The notes below the pieces were generated by a model that was not told the origin of the DNA, ran no database searches, and saw only the letters and a program-made list of their open reading frames with translations. A DNA stretch of 64,000 nt. Origin: Chondrus crispus (lineage: Eukaryota > Rhodophyta > Florideophyceae > Gigartinales > Gigartinaceae). Location: the NCBI RefSeq assembly GCF_000350225.1, contig NW_005179203.1:1-64000 (forward strand), written 5' to 3'. Of this stretch, positions 24,115 to 36,420 are shown piece by piece; position 1 is the stretch's first letter; every line of letters begins with the position of its first letter. The translations under genes and the position numbers were made by a program.

Positions 24115-24128
24115 ATTCCCGTCACCGA
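23388..24128. other. Spacer with no recognised gene
   Basis: No domain-bearing frame seen. A 31-base C homopolymer lies at 24083-24113, just beyond the oxidase stop codon, and may be a sequencing or assembly weak point. Confidence 0.5.
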
Positions 24129-26401
<2,273 letters not shown>

Positions 26402-26408
26402 GGCGGCG

Positions 26409-26589
26409 GGGGGGGGGGGGGGGGGGGGGGGCCTCAAAAAAGAAAAGGGACCGGGGGGGGGGGGGGGGGGGGCTTAATGTTTAAGAAAANNNNNNNNNNN
26501 NNNNNNNNNNNNNNNNNNNNNNNNNNNNNNNNNNNNNNNNNNNNNNNNNNNNNNNNNNNNNNNNNNNNNNNNNNNNNNNNNNNNNNNNN
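26409..26589. other. Two poly-G tracts and a 100-N scaffold gap
   Basis: G runs at about 26409-26430 and 26453-26472, then N from 26490 to 26589, exactly 100. This is a scaffold gap of unknown true size. The upstream control region of the oxidase is therefore unresolved. Confidence 0.9.
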
Positions 26590-27110
26590 CACCTACGCTT
26601 CATCGACTTTCCTGTCTTCCACTGGGTGTGTATCGGTGAGGGGCGGTGATGGCTGAGGAAGTGGTCAGGCCGGACGACGGCGGGGCGTCGGGGCCGGGGG
26701 GTGTACAAGAGTACACGGCGATAGAAGGGGGAGGCCAGCGGCAGCGAGGGGCGGTGTCAGCGCGGGGGTGAGGTGTGCGGCGGCGCCAGGCGGTGCAGGT
26801 GTGGACGTCAGCGTGGAAGCAGGCGCGCGGAGCGGCGGGCGGCGGCGGCGGCGCGGCATGGCAATTATACAAAACTGTTCGGGGGGGTTTGTGTTTCTCG
26901 GCTCAAGTCAGGCGGCGGAGGCGCGCGCACGCGATAGGCCGGTGGTAACGCGTCATACAAGGGTTGGATGCAGACGTGATCGCCCGTGACGCGGGGAGCA
27001 CACGACCGCGGCTGCAGCGGCTCGCGCGCAATTGTTGCGTGCGGCGGCCGCGCGCGAGACCGCCCGAGTGCGGCCGTGCTGGCCGCGCCGCGCCGCGCGC
27101 GGGGAGCGCC

Positions 27111-27279
27111 GCGCAATGGCGGAGCACAGACCCGCGGAGGACGGCACTCGAGTGCTGCTACATCTTTATTTACAACAGAGCTAAGACCCAGCACTGGGTC
27201 TTAGCTCTGTGAACCCGCGCGCAATGGCGGAGAACAGACCCGCGGAGGACGGCACACGAGTGCTGCTACATCTTTATTT
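27111..27279. repeat. 61-bp direct repeats around a perfect 36-bp hairpin
   Basis: Copies at 27111-27171 and 27219-27279 differ at two bases. Between them 27175-27210 is a perfect inverted repeat: 17-bp arms (ACAGAGCTAAGACCCAG) and loop CA. Each copy ends CATCTTTATTT, which reads AAATAAAG on the minus strand, a possible poly(A) signal. Confidence 0.85.
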
Positions 27280-27311
27280 GTGTACTGTCGTCGTGAAGGG
27301 GGCTGACGGTC

Positions 27312-27431
27312 CGCCCCCCGCGCGGTAGACGCGATGCAAACGCGGCTGAATCAGTTTGCGTCCCCTGCCTGCGCCCCCCGCGCGGTAGACGCGATGGACA
27401 CGCAGCTGAATCAGTTGCCCGAATCAGTTTG
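27312..27431. repeat. 60-bp tandem duplication
   Basis: CGCGCGGTAGACGCGATG and GCTGAATCAGTT recur with a period of 60 bp. Confidence 0.8.
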
Positions 27432-27920
27432 CGTCCCCGCTCTCGCCGCTGCCGCGCTGCCGGGGCGTCGGTACAGCAATGCCTCCATTTTGGGCTGCAG
27501 ACGACGCGCCCCCGTCAGCCGCATTGCTGCCCGCCTCCATCTCCCGCCCCGCCCGCCGCCAGCCTCCCTGTTGCCCCGCCGGGCCGTCGTGGGGCCCCCT
27601 AGCCTCCGCCACTGCGCGCCACCGGGACCGTTCCAGTATGCAACGCGCTGTCGAGGCGTCCCTCGCACACCCTTGCCCGCGCCTCGCAGCGGCACGTACG
27701 GGGGGCGCAGCGTCACAGGGGCTGGTCCGCGTGTGCGTGCGGGACGTGCTGTGCGCAACGTCACGAGCGAGCCTTGCTTGCACGCCCCCATCCCCTCCCT
27801 ACTCGTTCGAGGGGCGCGCGCTTTCTAAACTTTACTCTGCTAACGATCGGAATGCCACTCCCCCATCTCGTGCTCACACGGCCCGTCCGCCCTCCGCGAA
27901 ACGAGAGGGACCTATCATTG

Positions 27921-28069
27921 CCAGCCAGAATGGACGTGACCGGCCGGCGATGCCTGTCGGAAGATACCCCGAAAATACGCCGATAGCGATGCAGCCAGCC
28001 GGAATGGACGTGACCACGCCGGCGACGCCTGTCGGAAGATACCCCGAAAATACGCCGATAGCGATGCAT
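27921..28069. repeat. 74/75-bp tandem duplication
   Basis: Copies at 27921-27994 and 27995-28069, both containing GGACGTGACC and CGGAAGATACCCCGAAAATA; a few differences. Confidence 0.85.
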
Positions 28070-28264
28070 CGCCGCGTGCACCCGCGCCAACTCGATGCCC
28101 GTTCCTGTGGCGTAACTGACCCCCTGCGATACGGTGCGATACGGACAGTTCGCTGCGGTTTTTTATACTCCATATACCTAACGCGAGGCTACTGTTTGGC
28201 AAGTAAGCAATCGGAAATTAATTTACACCATGCCGTCGGCGGCCGATACTTATGTTGTGGAAAT

Positions 28265-28310
28265 GGTGCGGAGATGGAGCGGAGATGGTGCGGAGATGGT
28301 GCGGAGATCG
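28265..28310. repeat. Short minisatellite, GGTGCGGAGAT-type 11-12-mer
   Basis: Four imperfect copies in a row. Confidence 0.75.
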
Positions 28311-29120
28311 AGATCACCCAAACGTTCACTTTCACGCTTGCCCTTTCACGCTTGCCCCCGCATCATGTATCCTATGCCGACGGTCTTCGTATTAATCGAG
28401 GGGATGCACAGCGAATCGAAGACGGAGGTCGATAGTTTTGCGCACTACTGTACATACTGTACAAGTGGATGCTCGTCTCGGGTTGCGTTCGTGACTGCTT
28501 CCATTGATGCAAGGCACTTCAGAGGATGCGAAAAGCCTCCAATACTTGTGCACACGTACCTTTGAAGGGTACTTCCTCCACAATGAAACGAAAAAGATAT
28601 TCTCGCCATGTCTGCTGACTTCTGTCTTGCGGCAAGTGCTTAGAGTACCACTGAGATCCTCCTATTTGTTCGACATTTTTACAAACCTTGCAACTTGTTC
28701 TCCTACTTTATTGGTCTGTCCGCTTCTCTCATTTGCCGCATATGTGGGACGCACATTCCAAGACGTAGAGTAAACTAGTAGAAATACACCTTTTACAGTA
28801 TTACTGTAGTTGTCATACAGTAGTCCAGCGCCCAGGGTGACGACAGCGCTGCGTCCCCACTAAGCTTCTTTTATCTTTGCCCCCATTCCCGCTCCGCAAG
28901 GGCGCAGTTCCCACACTGTTCGCTTTTTATACACTTTTGTGTACGTGGAAATATGCGACAGCAAGTAGCGAGCCGCTGTACAACTAAGGTAGGGACTACG
29001 AACTATGGGGCGGACGTTTTATGTGGAAGAGATGGCTTTTAGGTCATTGATGGGGTTCTAAGCATGCCTTCTCAGAACTTTCGTGAGATATCCGAGTAGA
29101 AAGTCGCAGCGGTTGAAAGG

Positions 29121-29175
29121 ATGCCATTTTTCATCAGACGATGTGTCACACATCGTCTGACGAAAAATAGCATCG
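29121..29175. repeat. 26-bp near-perfect inverted repeat
   Basis: GATGCCATTTTTCATCAGAC continues to 29146, loop TCA, then the reverse complement to 29175 with two mismatches. It may be a small foldback element; the ends show no clear target duplication. Confidence 0.75.
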
Positions 29176-29394
29176 CGAACCCCCCCCCCCCCCCCCCCTG
29201 TACGATACATCATGTGTGCGATATGATGCTACCCTGTGGCAGTGGGCCGAAAACGACAGTATATCAAACCAGGCACTATAAGAAAATGAGATTGGCGGCT
29301 TTTTTGCAGCCACTTCCTTGCATCACTGCTCAGAAAGACCGCCCGCAGAACGCATCACTAATACGTTATCTCCACTGAAGAGTCAGGTATAATG

Positions 29395-29799
29395 CTTTGA
29401 TGTCGGTGCTCCGGTCGCGCACTTCAACGAACACACCACGTAAAGTGAGTAAGTGGTGAGGTATTTGAATTGGCACATCAATACTGTACTGATGTGAAAT
29501 AATCTCGTTAGCACTAGATTGAGTAAGGAGATTAGCGGCTACCGTGTCTATTATACTGATGTGTATTTTATAGTGATTTACTTCTCTGAATTGGGTGGTG
29601 CAGAATCAGTCCCTGTCAAGTTGTCGTTCTGCATCACCGCTCAGCACATACTGACCTTGAGTTTTGACAGGTTTATTGAGTCCTTAATATGTACTTAAAT
29701 GCTTCTATCCGAATAAACTACGAGTGTGGAAGAAGACACTCTCATCTTACTGTTCAATTCCACTTTCAACAAGCACCCTGTTCAAACCCACGACCAAAG
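29395..29799 (+). repeat. Copia 5' LTR
   Basis: Begins CTTTGATGTCGG and ends ACGACCAAAG. The ends are fixed by the flanking TAATG and by the second copy. Confidence 0.92.
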
Positions 29800-29814
29800 G
29801 GTTATGGGCCCACC
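29800..29814 (+). promoter_or_regulatory. Half-tRNA primer-binding site
   Basis: GGTTATGGGCCCA follows the 5' LTR directly. It is the complement of the anticodon arm of eukaryotic initiator tRNA-Met (TGGGCCCATAACC), the same internal tRNA priming used by Drosophila copia. Confidence 0.8.
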
Positions 29815-29983
29815 CCACGTTCGTTGTTGAAATTACCCGCTACCTGCTCTTCATTTTCTTTTACATCTAATTTTTCTTCCCCCCTTTTCATTGTCATTGT
29901 TCGACTGTTACGTGAGGACTACAATCACGTGGGTCATCAGCTCCGTGCTCATACCGTGGTCTTTGGATCCTTTTCCAGAAGTA

Positions 29984-30965
29984 ATGGAGGACAGAAAAAA
30001 GGTCTACAGGTATTTCGGAAAGCCTGGTGAAGACTTTCACCTCTGGCAAGCGCGAACGGAGGCAGCCCTCCAAGCGAAAGAGGTACTGTATGTTGTAGAA
30101 TCTGACATTCTGGGCACTGCAGAAGATGGAAATCTGACCGAGGGGCAGAGAAAAAACACAGCCATTGCGCGTGCTGTACTGATTTAAGGAATGGGAGATC
30201 GACCGCTGAGGCTTTGCCTGAGCGCTAAGGAGAATCCGTATCGAATGTGGGTTTGCCTTCGGGAGAGATACGCAGTATCTAACACTGCGACAAAGGTACA
30301 AATGCAGTCCAAGTTGGCTCGCATGAGCTACACGGGGAAACCCATGCAGGACTACATTGATGCATTTGAAGAAATCTTCAACCGCCTCGCGGCAATGAAG
30401 AGTGAGGTAGCTGAAGACTTGCAGGTGGCAATGATGCTTGCATCATTTGGTGACAAGAACAAGTAGTCCTTTGGTCATGTCCTTGCGGCATTGCAAACGA
30501 TCCAAGAAAAGCTGTATTAGGAGACAGTCACGGCCAGCCTGCTTCAGGAATACGAAGAACAGCTCCTTCGTTCAGGAAGTTCGAAAGGAAAGAAGACTAC
30601 GGATGAGAGACAAGCGCTCACAGCAGGAAGAGGAGCGTGTCATCACTTCCATTGTGGAAGGAAGTACTCACAGAACAAACTGAGAAGCGACGCTGCTATG
30701 AATGCCGGAAGATCGGGCATTTAGCGCAAGACTGTCATCTGAAGGACAGTAGGAATCGTTCCGTGCGAAGGCAGGTGGCCTTTGCTGATGAGCTCGGCAG
30801 ACACTCGGAGACAGGCGTGGGATCCGCGCAGCAGGCAAGGCTTCTGATTGTACGCAAAGAAGATGGAGGGCACGTTCAGAGGAGCGCACCTGACCCCCAT
30901 GTCATAGAAAATGATGCAGGCTCAAAGGAAACTAGCTCTGTGGAAGTTAGAGCTCATGCATAAGT
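29984..30965 (+). CDS. Copia gag region
   Basis: Starts MEDRKKVYRYFGKPGEDFHL, a UBN2/Copia gag opening, then SKLARMSYTGKPMQDYIDAF. A CCHC zinc knuckle, CYECRKIGHLAQDC, lies near 30695-30740. Fossil with breaks. Confidence 0.8.
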
Positions 30966-31069
30966 TTCCACAGTAGTTGACGCGCCCTGTCCACACTGTT
31001 CATCGCTAAAACTCTCTGCGCAAACAGCGAAGAAATTCAGCCCAAGAACGAACCCCGGAAACGACCAGC

Positions 31070-32270
31070 GAGAAGTATTTCTTCTTGACTCGGGTGCATC
31101 AGACCACATGGTTCTGCGTAAGGACTTTCTGCGCGGATGTGAAAAGATCGCTCCTAGAGACATCGTATTGGGAGATGGAAAAAGGGTCTTTGCTACCCAT
31201 CGCCGCTCATTGGTACTGAAGACGAGACTCAGTTTTGGAAATGATTACTATGAACGTTTAGTTGGCCTAGATGACGTTCTGTATGTCCCTTCCTTGCATA
31301 CAAATCTTATTTCCTGCTCAAAACTATGTGAGAATGGATATAGGGTTAACTTCGGCCGGTACATGTGCAATGGCATATTGGATGGCACGATGCAGTTTCA
31401 AGGACGCACATCTCAGGGAATCTACCAGATTATCGGACAACCGATCTTGCCAGGAATTCAGTCGGCTTCGGTTGCCACTTCGTACTGGCCAAAGGAAAAT
31501 GGTGACGGTGATAACGATTCACCGGGTCTGGGTGGGGCACCTAGTTCCAGCAGCTATTCAGTTATGAGACGATGGCACGCACGTCTTGGACATGCGAACA
31601 CAGAGAGCATCAAGAAGTTAATTCGATCGGATGCAGTCACCGGAATGGGCGCCAGGCCGAACCACAGCCGCCGAGGAGATTGCGACAGTTGTGTGAAAGG
31701 AAAACAGGCAAGGGAGACACTGAGAACGAACTATTCAAGGTCTCAGGAACCTGGTGCAGTGATACACACGGATGTGTGTGGCCCAATGTCTGTATCTTCC
31801 TTTTCTGGTTGCAATTATTACGTGTCATTCATTGATGAGTACACGGGATACATTAGCATTTTCCCAATCATGCGCAAGAGCGATGTACTCGACAAGTTCA
31901 AGCTCTTTCACCCGTGGATGGAGCGTAAGTTCAAATGCACTTTGAAACGAGTGCACAGTGATCGCGGAGGGGAGTACATTGCACTACGATCTTACCTTGA
32001 AGATAAAGGTATCGAACACACCATGTCACCATCCTACTCCCCCAATCAGAACAGCATTGCAGAGCCGGCAAATCGCACATTCGTCGAGTGTGCGTGAACG
32101 ATGTTAGAACATGTGGGACTTCCGCGTACGTTCTGGGCAGAGGCGGTGGTCCACGCTTCCAAGATTCGGAATCATTTCCTCGCGCCGCGACAAAATGATG
32201 TCACATCCCTGGAGCTCATGACCGGTCAGAAACCAGATGTCAGTTACTTCCGAACTTTTGGATGCCTTGG
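31070..32270 (+). CDS. Copia protease and integrase region
   Basis: LLDSGASDHMVLRKDFL is the DSGA protease site. LHTNLISCSKLCENG is the usual linker. The integrase zinc region is WHARLGHANTESIKKLI and CDSCVKGKQ. The DDE core shows VIHTDVCGPMSVSS, RVHSDRGGEYIALR and SPSYSPNQNSIAEPANRT. Confidence 0.88.
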
Positions 32271-32799
32271 TTGGCATCACATTCCGAGTGAACTACGCCG
32301 CAAACTAGACTCCGAATCAGAGCTTGGAATTGTTGTGGGCTGTTTTGCAAACAGTCAATATAAGTTATGGATTCCAGCTCGTAACGTTGCAGTACTTTCC
32401 AGGGACGTGACCATTGTGGAAGACACGTTTCCGGCTCGGGAATGGAAAGCCCATCCTGACAACCATGGTTTGCTATTCGATGGTGAAGAAGGGAAACGGA
32501 ACACGTCACACGCGGCACTGCTACCTGCCAGTGACATGATGAAGAACCTCCTCAGCGGAAACGACAACGACCCCATCTCTCAGCCGCATATCGAAAAGGA
32601 AATTGTTACGCAGCCCGACGACGAGCAACATGAACTCTTGACGTACTTCCCTCCTACTCCTGAAAGTACCACTGACGAACGTAATACGCCACCTCATGAA
32701 GCTGATCATGATGCTCATGACACTCGCAAAGGTCGATATCCCCGGCGGGAACATCATCCTCCCTCCTACTACAAGCCGGGATCAGCAAATGTTGCGAAG

Positions 32800-34407
32800 A
32801 CGTTCGCAACCCTGTCCAAGAGGCTTCCAAATCCATCTACTTTAGAGGAAGCACTAGCTCAGCCGGATGGGGAAGACTGGAAGGAAGCTAAAGCCTCCGA
32901 AATGGAATCACTAGCGGAACACAGAACGTGGGAGGCTGTGTCGCGACCGAGAGGAGCCAAAGTACTGTCGACCAAGTTCGTATTCCTTCCAAAATACGAC
33001 GAGCACGGGTCAGTGGTCCGATACAAGGCAATAATTGTTGTCCGGGGCTTTCAGCAAGGCGATATTGATCAAACGTTTGTTCCAGTGGTAGACTTCATAA
33101 CTGTTCGTACATGCCTTGCCATTGCAATCAAAAGGGGCTATGTGGTCGAACAGCTTGATATACGAACAGCTTTCTTGCACGGGGTGATTGATGGAGAAGT
33201 GTATGTCACCCCACCCAATGGTTTGGACATTTGTCAGCACAACGAAGTTCTTAAATTGCATCCCGGACTGTATGGTCTCAAGCAAGCTCCCAGACTGTGG
33301 CACGAAAAATGGGATTCAGTGATGGCCGATGTTGGATTTACAAAACTGGTATCCGACGATTGTGTTTATCGGCGCGGAGATGTCTGGCTACTATTGTACG
33401 TCGACTACATCATCATGATCGGTGCGAGTGATAAGGCTGTAAGGGACGTCAAGACAAAATTGATGCCTCACTTGGATGCACAGGACCTGGGTACTTTAAA
33501 ATCCTTTCTTGGCGTGCTCTTCGTTCGTGACGAGCTCGGAGCATGGCTCCGCCAACAACATTACATCTCTCAAGTACTGGAAAGGTTTGGCATGCAGGGA
33601 TGCAAACCAGTAACCACACCGATGACTACCGCGTTTGTCAACGAAGCCTCCCAGAAAGGACCACTCTGCGACAAGTCAAAGTATCAGGAGTTACTTGGCT
33701 GTCTTCTATTCATCTCGACGAGAACACGTCCTGACATTTCATTGTCCTTCTCGCTCCTTTGTAGATACGCCTCGCAACCAACCATCATACACTGGAGCTA
33801 TCTAAAAAGGGTACTGAGGTATCTTAACGGGACCAAGAGATTTGCGTTGAGGATTCACGGACAAGACGAGGCAACACTACTTGCATTTTGCGATGCCAAC
33901 TGGGCTGGTGATCCCCTAGATCGCAAGTCCACTACTGGGGTGGTACTGCGAGTTGGACTTACGACAGTAGCATCTCGAACACAGAAACAGAAGTCCGTCG
34001 CGCTTTCCACAACCGAAGCTGAGTTCATGGCACTCAGCGAAGGACTCAAGCTCGTACTTTGGCTGCGATCTTTGTTAGATGAACTGGACTGCGCACAGAT
34101 GGACCCAACCGTAATCAAGGAAGACAACCAGGGAGCAGTCACTTGGGGGCAAGAAGGCGTAAAACATGCCAAGCATGTTTCCATCCGGAAGAATTTTGTC
34201 AAGGAGAACGTCCAGAAGGGCTCTATTCGGCTCGAGTACTGTACAACCAACGACATGACGGCTGACATATTGACGAAGTCGCTTCTGCGTTTGGCATTCA
34301 ATAAGCATCGCAATCAATTAGGTGTACTTGATCTGTCCGCTCCCGTAGCAAGAGGAAGCTTTGATGTCGGTGCTCTGGTCGCGCACTTCAACGAACACAC
34401 CACGTAA
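32800..34407 (+). CDS. Copia reverse transcriptase and RNase H; stop codon inside the 3' LTR
   Basis: RT blocks: VEQLDIRTAFLHGVIDGEVY, LYGLKQAPRLWHEKW, and the catalytic LLYVDYIIMIG, where the usual YVDD reads YVDY. RNase H: LLAFCDANWAGDPLDRKSTT, LSTTEAEFMALSEG, and MTADILTKSL. The frame ends at 34405-34407, 49 bases into the 3' LTR, so the last 16 codons are LTR-encoded. Confidence 0.88.
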   Translation, partial: TFATLSKRLPNPSTLEEALAQPDGEDWKEAKASEMESLAEHRTWEAVSRPRGAKVLSTKFVFLPKYDEHGSVVRYKAIIVVRGFQQGDIDQTFVPVVDFITVRTCLAIAIKRGYVVEQLDIRTAFLHGVIDGEVYVTPPNGLDICQHNEVLKLHPGLYGLKQAPRLWHEKWDSVMADVGFTKLVSDDCVYRRGDVWLLLYVDYIIMIGASDKAVRDVKTKLMPHLDAQDLGTLKSFLGVLFVRDELGAWLRQQHYISQVLERFGMQGCKPVTTPMTTAFVNEASQKGPLCDKSKYQELLGCLLFISTRTRPDISLSFSLLCRYASQPTIIHWSYLKRVLRYLNGTKRFALRIHGQDEATLLAFCDANWAGDPLDRKSTTGVVLRVGLTTVASRTQKQKSVALSTTEAEFMALSEGLKLVLWLRSLLDELDCAQMDPTVIKEDNQGAVTWGQEGVKHAKHVSIRKNFVKENVQKGSIRLEYCTTNDMTADILTKSLLRLAFNKHRNQLGVLDLSAPVARGSFDVGALVAHFNEHTT

Positions 34408-34763
34408 AGTGAGTAAGTGGTGAGGTATTTGAATTGGCACATCAATACTGTACTGATGTGAAATAATCTCGTTAGCACTAGATTGAGTAAGGAGATTAGC
34501 GGCTACCGTGTCTATTATACTGATGTGTATTTTATAGTGATTTACTTCTCTGAATTGGGTGGTGCAGAATCAGTCCCTGTCAAGTTGTCGTTCTGCATCA
34601 CCGCTCAGCACATACTGACCTTGAGTTTTGACAGGTTTATTGAGTCCTTAGTATGTACTTAAATGCTTCTATCCGAATAAACTACGAGTGTGGAAGAAGA
34701 CACTCTCATCTTACTGTTCAATTCCACTTTCAACAAGCACCCTGTTCAAACCCACGACCAAAG
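34349..34763 (+). repeat. Polypurine tract and 3' LTR of the Copia element
   Basis: CAAGAGGAAG (34349-34358) abuts the LTR start CTTTGATG at 34359. LTR ends at 34763, followed by TAATG. Confidence 0.9.
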
Positions 34764-34783
34764 TAATGGAGCATTTCTGTTAC

Positions 34784-35027
34784 ATTTGCACTTGTTGGTG
34801 GAGTGACTGGGTTTTGTGTGGGTTGAAGGTGAGATTCCTTGCCCAGCTTTGCTGTCAGAAGAGGGGCTTAAGTAGTAGCCACGAAACTTAAAAGAACGGG
34901 AGTCCTAGCCTCGCCATGAAATAACACTAAGAAGAGGTATTACTAGAAAGGGGTACTGTCTTTTATGGTCAGTTCTGGGTGCCATTATCCTTGTGGCTTT
35001 ATGCAGTGGCGCAAAGAATGCGTAACG
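34784..35027 (-). repeat. Gypsy 3' LTR
   Basis: Matches 41069-41312 along its length. One terminus has lost the TG start. Only ten bases (34769-34778) separate the two neighbours' target duplications. Confidence 0.85.
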
Positions 35028-35399
35028 TTTTTCTTCTTCCGAAGACCTAGTGCAGGTCTAGCGAGGCAGTGTTGCGCCGGCGGAGGCGACTAGTTCCTGG
35101 TTGGGATGAACGGCCAGGAAATTGTCAAGAAGAACTGGAATGTCCTCGTGCATGGTGTCCAACGGTTCGCAAGTGGGCTCTTTATAGTCGAAACCTTTTC
35201 ATTTCGCCTGGACTTCTTACAGTTTTGTATCACTGTTAAGGCGTAGGGCAAGAAGTTGTTCTACTTTGTTGAGATGAGGATCGTTGTGGTCAATGGCATC
35301 AAGAAACACTTCGGTTACGTCAAAGCAAGAATCAGCGTAGGGCTTGAGGCGGTTGGCGTTGAAGAGCGCATGTGAGCCATTGGTGAGATGTTCGCATTC

Positions 35400-36420
35400 A
35401 TATACGAGGTCGGAAACGGCCCGAGTGATTCGTCGTGGCCCTTTCCAGATGACTTATGGCTTCTTTCCCTCGCGACTGTGGCGTTTAGCCACGAGTACAA
35501 AGTCACCAATTTCGAAATTGACAGCTTTGAAGTGGGTGAGAGCGTTGTGGCGATCTATAGCCGCTTGCCTCGCCTTTGTCTTGCAAACGGAAATATCGCG
35601 GTGCATTTCGTCTAAAACCTTGCTGAGAGTATCGATTCGGATGAGGCGCTGTGCGCGAATGAAATCGCTCGTGGCGGGTGTGGGAGTGTCTGGGGATAGA
35701 ATGGTTCGGAGTGGATTGTCGGCCGGTAGTTCAGGGAATGCAGTAATCGGTTCGCGATTACCGAAGGTTGTTCGGACGGATTGGTTAAGAATGCTTTGCA
35801 GTAACGGCAATGCAGTAGGCCATTCCTTGGCAGTTTGCCGAAATTCTGAGAGCAGTGCCCGACAAGCGCGGAGGACTTCTTTACAAACCAATTCGACAGT
35901 TCCGTTGGATTGAAGGCAGTACGGCGTGGTGAAGTGGTGATGCGCATGCAATGCCTTGTTCAAACAATCCATTACCGTGTTCTTGAAGTGGGATCAGCGG
36001 TCAGAACACCATGTCAAGACAATGCCAAACAAGGAGAACCAATCTAGAAGTGCGTCGACGGTGTGCGTAGCGTCAGCTGAACCGCATGGCACAAGTTTGA
36101 TGAAAGAGGAGGCGTCGTCCTTGAGAATAAGGACATATTCGGTTTTGGTGTTGCTTGCTCCCATAAATAGGAAGTCGAAGTGAAGCAGTTTGTTGGGCGA
36201 ATCAGCGTGAAGGGTATGCGCTAACGGTCTTGGCATACGGTGGCCGCCTACTGTGGAAAGACAATGAAGGCAGCTGTTGCAGAAACTGTGAACGTCTGCG
36301 CTCATCTTTTCCCAGAAGAAATGCTCCTTGATGTTGCCCAATGTAGTGTCAGAGCCTCCGTGTCCGCCACGGCCGCAATGTCCAATGACACACACGAAGC
36401 TGAAGGCGTTGGCCTTTTGC
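35400..36420 (-). pseudogene. Gypsy integrase region (fossil)
   Basis: Zinc region FVCVIGHCGRGGHGGSD with CNSCLHCLSTVGG, then LLHFDFLFMGASNTKTEYVL, then FTTPYCLQSNGTVELVCKEV. The core order is that of Ty3/Gypsy integrases; breaks are present. Confidence 0.75.

Larger units (their letters stand above)
26590..29394. other. GC-rich stretch with small repeats, no recognised gene
   Basis: Frames of up to 318 codons occur on both strands and overlap one another, as expected in GC-rich DNA. None shows a domain, signal peptide or codon bias that I trust. The part 27111-28310 holds several independent two-copy duplications, listed separately. A 20-base C run lies at about 29180-29199. Confidence 0.5.
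29395..34763 (+). mobile_element. Young Ty1/Copia retrotransposon with CTTTG...CAAAG LTR ends
   Basis: Two 405-bp LTRs (29395-29799, 34359-34763) differ at only about two bases, and a 5-bp target duplication TAATG lies at 29390-29394 and 34764-34768. Order on the plus strand: gag (29984-30965), protease (about 31070-31300), integrase (about 31560-32270), RT and RNase H (about 32800-34407). It looks nearly whole with a few breaks and is the youngest insertion in the window. Confidence 0.92.

Noticed and set aside
27479-28435. 318-codon plus-strand frame
   Set aside because: It overlaps long frames in other phases and strands in very GC-rich DNA, spans the tandem duplications and has no domain or start signal.
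29395-34763. Conventional TG...CA ends for the young Copia element
   Set aside because: TG at 29398 would leave three extra shared bases on each side; both copies include CTT and AAG, and TAATG abuts those.
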